This document shows, piece after piece, positions 35,189 to 41,894 of a stretch of 41,894 nucleotides of DNA; the stretch's first letter is position 1; each line of letters opens with the position of its first letter. The stretch is from Deltaproteobacteria bacterium (GTDB taxonomy: Bacteria; Desulfobacterota; Binatia; UBA9968; JAJDTQ01). The DNA lies in assembly GCA_026712905.1 (NCBI GenBank), contig JAPOPM010000027.1, positions 1 to 41,894 on the forward strand, in the 5' to 3' direction. The notes under the pieces are model-generated. The model was not told where the DNA came from. It was given only the letters and a program-made list of their open reading frames with translations, and ran no database searches. Position numbers and translations under genes: made by a program.

Positions 35189-35726
35189 GGTCCAATCGTT
35201 CTGTCAGGTCCGCGGCTGGCGCTTCTGTTTCATTGGCGGCATCGCATTGCAGCGCTGGGGCGAGCCTCGACTGACTGCTGACATCGACGTCACCATTCTC
35301 ACGGGCTTTGGTCCCGAAGCACAGTACATCGAAGAACTTTGTGGTGCGTTTGCCGGGCGCTTTGCCGATGCTGACGAATTCGCTCGCCGGCACCGGACCC
35401 TGCTGCTTCAGTCGGAGCATGGCATCCCCATCGACATCACGCTTGGTGCGCTTCCCTTCGAGGAGCGTGTGATAGAGCGCGCGACATTCTATCAGTTCCT
35501 GAAGGAAGCCCGTTTGAACACCTGCTCCGCAGAGGATCTGGTGATCCTCAAGGCCTTTGCGGACCGTCCGCGCGATTGGAGCGACATTGAAAGCGTCATC
35601 GTGCGAACCGGTCACCGTATCGCCTGGCAAATCGTCGAGAACGAGTTGCCGCCTCTCTGCGACGCGAAGGAAGCACCGCATATTCTGCCTCGACTCGCCG
35701 CCTTGCGTACGCAGATCAGTGATTGA
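35160..35726 (+). CDS. Nucleotidyltransferase-fold protein (AbiEii/MNT-like)
   Basis: The 188-residue protein has the nucleotidyltransferase signature FIGGIALQRWGEPRLTADIDVTIL: Gly26-Gly27, then Asp41-x-Asp43 as metal ligands. A third acidic strand, IPIDITLGALPFEE, follows, and then SAEDLVILKAFADRPRDWSDIESVI, the helical segment typical of AbiEii-type and related DUF nucleotidyltransferases. Such enzymes transfer a nucleotide to a protein or tRNA, and many are toxins of type IV-like or MenT-like modules; others are of unknown use. All three acidic residues appear present, so it is probably active. It starts inside the preceding small gene. Whether it is toxic is inference. Confidence 0.8.
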   Translation: MRDLFHLASEVQSFCQVRGWRFCFIGGIALQRWGEPRLTADIDVTILTGFGPEAQYIEELCGAFAGRFADADEFARRHRTLLLQSEHGIPIDITLGALPFEERVIERATFYQFLKEARLNTCSAEDLVILKAFADRPRDWSDIESVIVRTGHRIAWQIVENELPPLCDAKEAPHILPRLAALRTQISD

Positions 35727-35823
35727 ACGGCCCGACGACCGACCGCCGTTACCACTTCAGTGGACCCGTTTCGGCCGGTAGTGGCATACGGCCCGGGGTG
35801 ACCGTGAACGACCGGAGGAACCG

Positions 35824-36012
35824 ATGGACGAACTCGATATCGCCGATTGTATCAACGAAACCTGCCCCTGGTCCGGCGAGCCGGTGCAGCCCGACTCACT
35901 GACCGAGTACGACGGCCACGTCGTCGGGTTCTGCAACACGGGTTGCCGCGACAAGTTCGATGCGGCAATCCGCCACTTCGAGGAGGCGAGAGCGGCAAGA
36001 GCTAGCCGCTAG
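35824..36012 (+). CDS. Small TRASH/YHS-like cysteine protein
   Basis: The 62-residue product has Cys14-Pro-Trp-Ser-Gly, then Tyr29-Asp-Gly-His, Phe36-Cys37-Asn-x-x-Cys41 and KFD. This pattern (CPxSG, YxGxxxGFCxxxCxxKF) resembles the metal-binding TRASH/YHS fold. It could bind a transition metal such as copper or zinc, as a chaperone or sensor, but no biochemical role can be assigned. GGAGGAACCG directly precedes the ATG. It is convergent with a glutathione S-transferase gene, with 56 bases between them. Similar small proteins are sometimes found next to GST genes, suggesting a stress link. Confidence 0.7.
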   Translation: MDELDIADCINETCPWSGEPVQPDSLTEYDGHVVGFCNTGCRDKFDAAIRHFEEARAARASR

Positions 36013-36068
36013 TGCCTTGCCCGGACTCCCCGGACTGCACCAGTGCCATGATTTCCCCGTGACGGAAT

Positions 36069-36728
36069 TCAATCGATCTCGTCTTCGGGCACGATCCAGG
36101 GTTCTTGAAGCGCCGCGTCGCGCCACTCGACGAAGGCAGGCAGTGTCAGGACCGCACGGCTGTAGGCGGCGCACATGTCGTCGAGCTCGACCCCGTACGT
36201 ATCCAGGCGGGTGACCACCGGGGCGAACATGGCATCCGCCGCGCCGAAGCCGCCGAAGAGAAAGTCGCCTCCCTTGCCGTAGCGGTCACGGCACTCACGC
36301 CAGATCTCGCATATCCGCGCTATGTCTTCCGCGACACCGGAACCGCGGCCCTTGCCCTTCAGGTCCGTGCGACGCAGGTTCATGGGCATGCAGTTGCGAA
36401 CAGCGGTAAAGCCGGCGTGCATTTCGCAGGCGATCGAACGAGCCATCGCCCGCGCATCCCGATCCTCGGGCCACAGGCCGGCCTCCGGGAACAGCTCGTG
36501 GGCGTATTCCAGGATCGCGAGGGTTTCCCAGATGGTGCGCTCGCCGTGAAGCAACACCGGCACGCGCCGCGACGGGGATACCGCGGCGATGGCTTCCTTC
36601 CAGTTCTCGTCGAACAGCAGGAGCATCTTTTCGGCGAACGGGATGCCGGCATGGCGCAGGGCCAGCCAAGGCCGAAGGGACCACGAAGAGTAGTTCTTGT
36701 TGCCGATCACCAGAGTCAGTTCGCTCAT
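36069..36728 (-). CDS. Glutathione S-transferase family protein
   Basis: From the ATG at 36728 the protein has 219 residues. The thioredoxin-like N-terminal domain reads MSELTLVIGNKNYSSWSLRPWLALRHAGIPF, with the Ser-Ser-Trp-Ser segment offering the catalytic Ser. SRRVPVLLHGERTIWETLAILEYAHELFPE contains the cis-Pro and the Glu-Thr-Leu glutathione-binding motif (usually E-S). A helical C-terminal domain follows with FGGFGAADAMFAPVVTRLDTYGV. This matches a widespread proteobacterial GST subgroup. With gshA in the same window the cell probably makes glutathione. A longer frame to 36776 adds 16 unlike residues and is rejected. The substrate is unknown. Confidence 0.93.
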   Translation of the reverse strand: MSELTLVIGNKNYSSWSLRPWLALRHAGIPFAEKMLLLFDENWKEAIAAVSPSRRVPVLLHGERTIWETLAILEYAHELFPEAGLWPEDRDARAMARSIACEMHAGFTAVRNCMPMNLRRTDLKGKGRGSGVAEDIARICEIWRECRDRYGKGGDFLFGGFGAADAMFAPVVTRLDTYGVELDDMCAAYSRAVLTLPAFVEWRDAALQEPWIVPEDEID

Positions 36729-36880
36729 CTCAACATTCTCCCGCCACACGCCGTTCTGTGGTGAAACCGGCTGCATGGACGGTCATTAATACCAACGGTG
36801 CGTCACACGGACAGGGTACCCGTGGGCGGAAAGGGGAAAGGGGGTGGCCGCTTGTCATGCGGCACAACCCTATTGATGCT

Positions 36881-38308
36881 TCACCGCCGGCTCACCGCCT
36901 CGAACAAATGCAACTGCGGGGTCTTGCCGGTGTCGTCCGCCAGCACGGGGTAGTTGGCGGTGAAGCAGGCGTCGCAGTAGCCGGTGTCGTCACCCTTGAA
37001 GAAAGTGTAGAGGCCCTCGCGGCTCAGGTAGGCGAGGGAGTCGGCGCCGATGAAGTCGCGGATGCCGTCGACGGAGTGGACGGAAGCGATGAGTTCCTTG
37101 TGGGTGGGGGTGTCGATGCCGTAGTAGCAGGGGCTGATGGTGGGGGGTGAGCTGATGCGCACGTGGACCTCGGTGGCCCCGGCCTCGCGCAGCATGCGGA
37201 TGATCTTCTGACTGGTGGTGCCGCGGACGATGGAGTCGTCCACCACGATGACGCGCTTGCCCTGGAGCACCTCGCGCATGGCGTTGAGCTTGATCTTGAC
37301 GCCGAAGTTGCGGATGTGCTGCTGCGGTTCGATGAAGGTGCGGCCGACGTAGTGGTTGCGGATCAGGGCGAGGTCGAGAGGGATGCCGCACTGTTCGGCG
37401 TAGCCGATGGCCGCGGGCACCCCCGAGTCGGGCACGGGGGTCACGATGTCGGCGTCGATGTGGCTCTCGCGGGCGAGTTGGCGACCCAGCTCCTTGCGGT
37501 ACTGGTAGACGCTGTGACCGTAGACGTTGCTGTCGGGCCGGGCGAAGTAGATGGACTCGAAGATGCAACGGGCCGGACGGACCTCCGGGAAAGGCTTGAG
37601 GGACTCCATGCCGCCGCGGCTGAAGACCAGCACCTCGCCCGGCTCCACCTCGCGCACGTATTCCGCCTCGATGAGGTCCAGCACACAGGTCTCCGACGCC
37701 ACCACCCAGCCGTCCCGGTCCCCGTCCCCGCGAAACCGGCCCACGATCAGCGGCCGGAAACCCAGAGGATCGCGAGCGGCGATCATGGTGTGGGTGGTGA
37801 GGAACACGAGGGAGTAGGAGCCCTTGACCCGGTGGAGGGCGTCGATGACGCGGTCCGTCAGGGTCTTCTCCTTCGAGGTGGCGATGAGATGGACGATCAC
37901 CTCGGTGTCGGAGGTGGACTGGAAGATGGAGCCCGATTCCTCGAGCTGCTGGCGGAGCTGGTTGGCGTTGATCAGGTTGCCGTTGTGGGACACGGCGATG
38001 GGGCCGTCGGCGTACTCCACCACGAACGGCTGGGCATTCTTGAGGTCGGTGTGCCCGCTGGTGGAATAGCGGTTGTGCCCGATGGCCGCGGCGCCCTGCA
38101 GGTTCTTGATGATGTCTTCCTTGAAGATGTCCGCCACCAGACCCATCTGGCGGTGGGAGATGAGGACGTCGCCGTCGGAGGACACGATGCCGGACGATTC
38201 CTGGCCCCGGTGCTGCAGGGCGTAGAGCCCCAGGTACACCATATTGGCGGCCTCGGGATGACCGTGGACACCCACCACCGCGCATTCTTCATGGAACTTG
38301 TCGAACAT
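36881..38308 (-). CDS. purF: Amidophosphoribosyltransferase, Fe-S type
   Basis: PurF makes phosphoribosylamine from PRPP and glutamine, the first committed step of purine synthesis. From the ATG at 38308 it has 475 residues. A short propeptide MFDKFHEE precedes the glutaminase nucleophile Cys9. The PRPP motif is VIVVDDSIVRGTT (353-365). Cys248, Cys394, Cys445 and Cys448 correspond to the four ligands of the [4Fe-4S] cluster in Bacillus-type PurF, so it is likely an oxygen-sensitive Fe-S enzyme. AGGCAGGA lies before the ATG. A GTG at 38365 overlapping purL as GTGA would add 19 residues and is the alternative start. Confidence 0.95.
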   Translation of the reverse strand: MFDKFHEECAVVGVHGHPEAANMVYLGLYALQHRGQESSGIVSSDGDVLISHRQMGLVADIFKEDIIKNLQGAAAIGHNRYSTSGHTDLKNAQPFVVEYADGPIAVSHNGNLINANQLRQQLEESGSIFQSTSDTEVIVHLIATSKEKTLTDRVIDALHRVKGSYSLVFLTTHTMIAARDPLGFRPLIVGRFRGDGDRDGWVVASETCVLDLIEAEYVREVEPGEVLVFSRGGMESLKPFPEVRPARCIFESIYFARPDSNVYGHSVYQYRKELGRQLARESHIDADIVTPVPDSGVPAAIGYAEQCGIPLDLALIRNHYVGRTFIEPQQHIRNFGVKIKLNAMREVLQGKRVIVVDDSIVRGTTSQKIIRMLREAGATEVHVRISSPPTISPCYYGIDTPTHKELIASVHSVDGIRDFIGADSLAYLSREGLYTFFKGDDTGYCDACFTANYPVLADDTGKTPQLHLFEAVSRR

Positions 38309-38361
38309 CAGGTCCTGCCTGCGGAAGAGCCAGCGTGACTCCGCTTCCCCGAGCCTGTTCG

Positions 38362-40593
38362 TCACTTAACATACCGTTCCAGGGCCGTCGACCAAATGTT
38401 ACGCAGCCGTTGCACCGGCGCACGCACCCAGTCGTTGATGGCCAACCGGTTCCCGTCCACTTTCCCGATGACCGCCATCGGAACGTTCTCATGGGTCGCG
38501 ATGTCCTGCAACCGGCCGTAGTCCCTTTCCTTCAAGGAAACCACGATGCGCGACTGCGATTCGCCGAACAGGAGCGCGTCCGCGTGCCCGCGTTGCTCGA
38601 TCTCGATGACCGCTCCCATCCCCGCGGGGCCCGGATGTGAGATGCAGCACTCGGCCAGGGCCACGGCGAGTCCCCCTTCGGAAACGTCGTGAGCCGATGA
38701 GAGCAGCCCCTGCTGCACCGCCAACCGGCAGGTTCGCTGCACTCCGCGTTCCAGCACCAAGTCCACGGTTGGCGGCTTGCCCGCCACCTGTCCGTGCACC
38801 ACCTTGAGGTACTCGCTGCCGCCCAACTCGTCGCGGTTGACGCCCAGCAGCACCACGAGGTCGCCCTCCTCCTTGAACCACGGGGTGGCGATGCGGGTCA
38901 CATCCTCCAGCAGCCCCACCATGGCCACCGTGGGCGTGGGGTGGATGGAGACGCCGTCGGTCTCGTTGTAGAAGCTCACGTTGCCGCTCACCACCGGGAC
39001 CTCCAGCGCCAGGCACGCGTCGCGCATGCCCCCGATGGCCTGGGAGAACTGCCACATCACGTCCTCCCGCTCGGGGTTGCCGAAGTTGAGGCAGTCCGTG
39101 AGCCCCAGCGGCGTTGCCCCGACGCACGACAGGTTCCGCGCCGCCTCGGCCACCGCGGCCATGCCGCCCGCACGGGGGTCCAGGTAGCAGTAGCGCGCGT
39201 TGCAGTCCACGGTCAGAGCCAGTCCCTTGGAGGTGCCCTTGACGCGGATCACCGCGGCGTCCGCGCCCGGCGCCAGTACCGTGTTGCCGCGCACGTAGTG
39301 GTCGTACTGGCGGCAGACCCACTCCCGGGAGCCCAGGTTCGGGGAATCCAGCAGTTGCTCCAGCACCCGGGTCATGCTCTCGGGCCGCGGCAACGCGTCC
39401 GCGTCCAGGCGCTGGATCTCGTCCTGACGCACCGGCCGTTTCGCGGGCCGGTCGTACGCCGGCGCGGCGTCGGTGAGCGCCGCCACCGGGATATCGGCCA
39501 CCGGACGGCCTTCCGACAGCACCCGGAACACGGGTTCGTCGATGACCCGGCCCACCACCACCGCGTCGAGGTCCCAGCGCTCGAAGATCGCCTGGACTTC
39601 GGCCACCGACTCCGGATGTGCCACCAACAGCATGCGCTCCTGGGACTCGGACAGCAGGATCTCGTAGGGGGTCATGCCCCGCTCGCGCAGCGGCACGTGC
39701 GCCAGTTCCAGCTCCACGCCCGAGCCGGCGCGGCCGGCCATCTCCACGGCGGAACTGGTGAGGCCCGCGGCGCCCATGTCCTGGATGCCCACGATGGCGT
39801 CGGTCCGCATCAACTCCAGACACGCCTCGATGAGGAGCTTTTCGGTAAAGGGGTCGCCCACCTGCACGGTGGGGCGGCGCTGCTCGGAGTCCTCGGAGAA
39901 GGACTCCGAGGCCATGGTGGCGCCGTGTACCCCGTCGCGCCCGGTCTTGGAGCCCACGTACATCACCGGGTTGCCGGCGCCCTGGGCCTTGCCGGTGAAG
40001 ATGCGATCCCGCTCCGCCAGGCCCAGCGTGAACGCGTTCACCAGGATGTTGGCGTCGTAGCATTCGTCGAAGTAGATGTCGCCGCCCACGGTGGGCACGC
40101 CGACGCAGTTGCCGTAGCCGCCGATGCCGCCCACCACGCCGTTCATCAGGTAGGGCGTCTTGGGGTGGCGGATGGCGCCGAACCGGAGCGAATTGAGGCT
40201 GGCGATGGGACGCGCGCCCATGGTGAACACGTCCCGCAGGATGCCGCCCACGCCGGTGGCCGCCCCCTGATAGGGCTCGATGAAGGACGGGTGGTTGTGG
40301 CTCTCGATCTTGAACACCACGGCGAGGCCGTCGCCGATGTCCATGACGCCGGCGTTCTCGCCCGGGCCGTGGATGACGCGGGGACCTTCGGTGGGAAGCT
40401 GTTTCAGGTGCTTGCGCGAGCTCTTGTAGCTGCAGTGCTCCGACCACATGACCGAGAAGACGCCCAACTCGGTGAGGTTAGGCGGCCGTCCCAGAAGACG
40501 CTGGATCTCGGTGTACTCGTGGTCGGTCAGGCCGTGAGCGTGGACCACCTCGGCGGTCAAGGGCGCGGTGTCGGGGTTCGTTGCGTCGCTCAT
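38362..40593 (-). CDS. purL: Phosphoribosylformylglycinamidine synthase subunit PurL
   Basis: Small PurL converts formylglycinamide ribotide to the amidine with ATP, using ammonia supplied by PurQ and the PurS linker. The 743-residue length is the three-subunit type, not the fused 1300-residue enzyme. It shows [80 protein letters not shown] and two tandem AIRS-like halves. The second half contains DCLNFGNPE and [11 protein letters not shown]. Together with purS and purQ on the same strand this gives a complete complex. It precedes purF by a possible GTGA overlap. Confidence 0.97.
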   Translation of the reverse strand: MSDATNPDTAPLTAEVVHAHGLTDHEYTEIQRLLGRPPNLTELGVFSVMWSEHCSYKSSRKHLKQLPTEGPRVIHGPGENAGVMDIGDGLAVVFKIESHNHPSFIEPYQGAATGVGGILRDVFTMGARPIASLNSLRFGAIRHPKTPYLMNGVVGGIGGYGNCVGVPTVGGDIYFDECYDANILVNAFTLGLAERDRIFTGKAQGAGNPVMYVGSKTGRDGVHGATMASESFSEDSEQRRPTVQVGDPFTEKLLIEACLELMRTDAIVGIQDMGAAGLTSSAVEMAGRAGSGVELELAHVPLRERGMTPYEILLSESQERMLLVAHPESVAEVQAIFERWDLDAVVVGRVIDEPVFRVLSEGRPVADIPVAALTDAAPAYDRPAKRPVRQDEIQRLDADALPRPESMTRVLEQLLDSPNLGSREWVCRQYDHYVRGNTVLAPGADAAVIRVKGTSKGLALTVDCNARYCYLDPRAGGMAAVAEAARNLSCVGATPLGLTDCLNFGNPEREDVMWQFSQAIGGMRDACLALEVPVVSGNVSFYNETDGVSIHPTPTVAMVGLLEDVTRIATPWFKEEGDLVVLLGVNRDELGGSEYLKVVHGQVAGKPPTVDLVLERGVQRTCRLAVQQGLLSSAHDVSEGGLAVALAECCISHPGPAGMGAVIEIEQRGHADALLFGESQSRIVVSLKERDYGRLQDIATHENVPMAVIGKVDGNRLAINDWVRAPVQRLRNIWSTALERYVK

Positions 40594-40678
40594 GTCGCTG
40601 CCTGGTATGATACGGCACGAATACCGTCGTGAACCCGAGCGTACTTGTCGCAGGCCGGCATGACGCCGTGCCGGGGCG

Positions 40679-41380
40679 TCATGCGCGGTTCCCGTGCAGG
40701 AAGTCGGCCATCGAGGAGAAAATCGTCAGGCCGCCGACGCCCCCCAGCAGTTCTTCCGCGGCATCCTCCGGATGCGGCATCAGGCCGAAGACATTCCGGC
40801 CGCGGTTGCACACGCCGGCGATGTTTTGCACCGAGCCGTTGGGATTGGCCGCGTCGGGAGTGTCGCCGTCCGCGTCGGCGTAGCGCAGCAGCACCTGTCC
40901 GTGGTCCCGAAGTCCCTCGAGGGTGAGGGTGTCGGCGTAGTAGCGGCCGTCGACGTGCTTCACCGGCATCTCCAACAGCTCACCGGGCTGCGCGGTACAC
41001 GTGAACGGCGACTGGGCGTGTTCCACGCGCACGGTCACGCGCCGGCACACGAAGCGCAGGGACTCGTTGCGCGTGAGGGCTCCGGGAAGCAGCCCGGCCT
41101 CGCAGAGGATCTGGAAGCCGTTGCAGATGCCGAGCACCAGGCCGCCGGCCGCGGCGAAGTCGACGATGCCCTGCATGACCGGCGCGAACCGGGCCATGGC
41201 GCCGGCGCGCAGGTAGTCGCCATAGGAGAAGCCGCCCGGGAGGACCACGCCGTCGCAGCCGCCGTCGAACGGGTCCTTGTGCCACAGGGTGCGCACCTCG
41301 TGCCCGAGCACGTGGCGCAGACAGTGGACGACGTCATCGTCGTCGCAGGAGCCGGGAAAGACTGCCACCCCCCAGCGCAT
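40679..41380 (-). CDS. purQ: Phosphoribosylformylglycinamidine synthase subunit PurQ
   Basis: PurQ is the class I glutamine amidotransferase subunit of FGAM synthase. From the ATG at 41380 it has 233 residues. The sequence runs [32 protein letters not shown], with nucleophile Cys86 in [10 protein letters not shown], then [22 protein letters not shown] with His203 and Glu205 completing the triad. The upstream frame to 41488 lies inside purS and is rejected. It follows purS by four nt. The 85-nt gap to purL holds a small GC hairpin overlapping the purQ stop (40662-40680). Confidence 0.96.
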   Translation of the reverse strand: MRWGVAVFPGSCDDDDVVHCLRHVLGHEVRTLWHKDPFDGGCDGVVLPGGFSYGDYLRAGAMARFAPVMQGIVDFAAAGGLVLGICNGFQILCEAGLLPGALTRNESLRFVCRRVTVRVEHAQSPFTCTAQPGELLEMPVKHVDGRYYADTLTLEGLRDHGQVLLRYADADGDTPDAANPNGSVQNIAGVCNRGRNVFGLMPHPEDAAEELLGGVGGLTIFSSMADFLHGNRA

Positions 41381-41384
41381 ACGG

Positions 41385-41627
41385 CTACCTTGCGACCTCG
41401 AAGCGGTAGTCCTCGATGACCGGGTTTGCGAGCAGCTTCTCGCACATGCGCCGCGCCTGCTGCTCGGCGTCCTCCGCCGCGGCCACATCCAGGCGCAGCT
41501 CCAGGTACTTGCCCACGCGCACTTCCTGGACGGCGTCGAAGCCCAGGCTGTGGAGCGAGTTCTCCACGGCCTTGCCCTGGGGGTCCAGGACGCCTTCCTT
41601 GAGGGTTACGAAGACTTTGACGAGCAT
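41385..41627 (-). CDS. purS: Phosphoribosylformylglycinamidine synthase subunit PurS
   Basis: PurS is the small bridging subunit that couples PurQ to PurL. The 80-residue protein has the family pattern MLVKVFVTLKEGVLDPQGKAVENSLHSLGFDAVQEVRVGKYLELRLDV, the beta-alpha-beta fold and the KEGVLDPQG signature. It ends KLLANPVIEDYRFEV as usual. It lies four nt before purQ in the order purC-purS-purQ-purL-purF. Confidence 0.96.
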   Translation of the reverse strand: MLVKVFVTLKEGVLDPQGKAVENSLHSLGFDAVQEVRVGKYLELRLDVAAAEDAEQQARRMCEKLLANPVIEDYRFEVAR

Positions 41628-41652
41628 GATAAAACGGCGCCCCGCCCTACCG

Positions 41653-41681
41653 CCTGGATTCCCGCTTCCACCGGAATGACG
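41653..41681 (+). repeat. Dispersed copy of the REP-like repeat between purC and purS
   Basis: CCTGGATTCCCGCTTCC... here matches the right arm of the 32932-33046 repeat at 27 of 29 positions. It is a single arm, not a pair. It occupies the 141-base gap between purC and purS. Confidence 0.7.
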
Positions 41682-41768
41682 TTTCGAAAGGTCGCTGTCT
41701 CATGAGTTTTGACACAACCTGCTTCGCGGTACTGACGGGTGGCCGGGCGGGGATGCGGCGGATCCCCA

Positions 41769-41894
41769 CTAGCTGCCGGTCACCCGGCGGCAGACCTCCT
41801 GGTAGGCTTCCTCGACGCCGCCCAGGTCGCGGCGGAAGCGGTCCTTGTCCATCTTCTCGAGGGAGCCCTTCTGCCAGAAGCGGCACGTGTCGGG
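41769..41894 (-). CDS. purC: Phosphoribosylaminoimidazole-succinocarboxamide synthase, C-terminus (partial)
   Basis: Only the last 41 residues are in the window, beginning [10 protein letters not shown] and continuing to [20 protein letters not shown] before the TAG. The PDTxRFW and DKDxxRRDLG segments are the conserved C-terminal signature of PurC, which ligates aspartate to CAIR with ATP. It is the promoter-proximal gene of the visible pur run, and its 5' end lies beyond the window. Confidence 0.88.
   Translation of the reverse strand, partial: PDTCRFWQKGSLEKMDKDRFRRDLGGVEEAYQEVCRRVTGS

Noticed and set aside
36729..36880. Terminator for purF in the gap before the GST gene
   Set aside because: Only a five-pair GCCGC/GCGGC hairpin followed by a C-rich tract; too weak to annotate.
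40594..40678. Riboswitch or separate promoter between purQ and purL
   Set aside because: Only a six-pair hairpin at the purQ stop and a poor TATCAT without a matching -35 were found.

Overview
This window is GC-rich bacterial chromosome, packed with genes. It carries a diderm-type, meso-diaminopimelate peptidoglycan and cell-division (dcw) cluster, a class A RNase P RNA and a one-piece tmRNA. The gene repertoire includes a plant/proteobacterial-type glutamate-cysteine ligase, a PurS/PurQ/small-PurL purine pathway, an FtsI with a PASTA tail, and HyuA/HyuB hydantoinase-family genes. Together these suggest an uncultured deltaproteobacterium-like or Tectomicrobia/Methylomirabilota-like lineage. 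That placement is inference; no 16S rRNA gene is present.

Layout from left to right. (1) 1-682: edge of an integrated element. It holds a partial small gene running off the window, a P4-type integrase remnant without its catalytic domain, and a strong DNA dyad, all abutting the 3' end of the tmRNA gene. (2) 683-6079, minus strand: ssrA, smpB, panC and panB, then gshA and mtnA. The two blocks are separated by a clear Rho-independent terminator, and mtnA-gshA has a good sigma70-type promoter. (3) 6129-6392: a small plus-strand membrane protein. (4) 6389-24902, minus strand: a complete dcw cluster in the order mraZ, STAS-domain gene, rsmH, ftsL, ftsI, murE, murF, mraY, murD, ftsW, murG, murC, murB, ddl, ftsQ, ftsA, ftsZ. 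It starts at a sigma70-like promoter whose start region carries two MraZ-box direct repeats. Many junctions are 4-nt ATGA overlaps, implying translational coupling. (5) 25200-26359: rnpB and a coiled-coil/zinc-ribbon protein. (6) 26388-34878: a catabolic-looking island. An FAD oxidase and an SDR dehydrogenase point left, and a HyuA plus two tandem HyuB paralogues point right. REP-like palindromes lie in the gaps. (7) 34902-36728: a nucleotidyltransferase with a small upstream partner (toxin-antitoxin candidate), a small cysteine-rich TRASH/YHS-like protein and a glutathione S-transferase. (8) 36881-41894, minus strand: purC (partial), purS, purQ, purL and purF, covering PRPP amidation, FGAM synthesis and SAICAR synthesis.

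Working logic. Region 4 makes UDP-MurNAc-pentapeptide (MurB/C/D/E/F, Ddl), attaches it to lipid (MraY, MurG), polymerises it at the septum (FtsW, FtsI) and builds the divisome (FtsZ/A/Q/L). The most unusual points are the STAS gene inside the dcw operon, the tmRNA-targeted integrase relic, the tandem HyuB duplication with its 37-bp inverted repeat, and the nucleotidyltransferase pair. I see no CRISPR array, tRNA, rRNA or intact insertion sequence.
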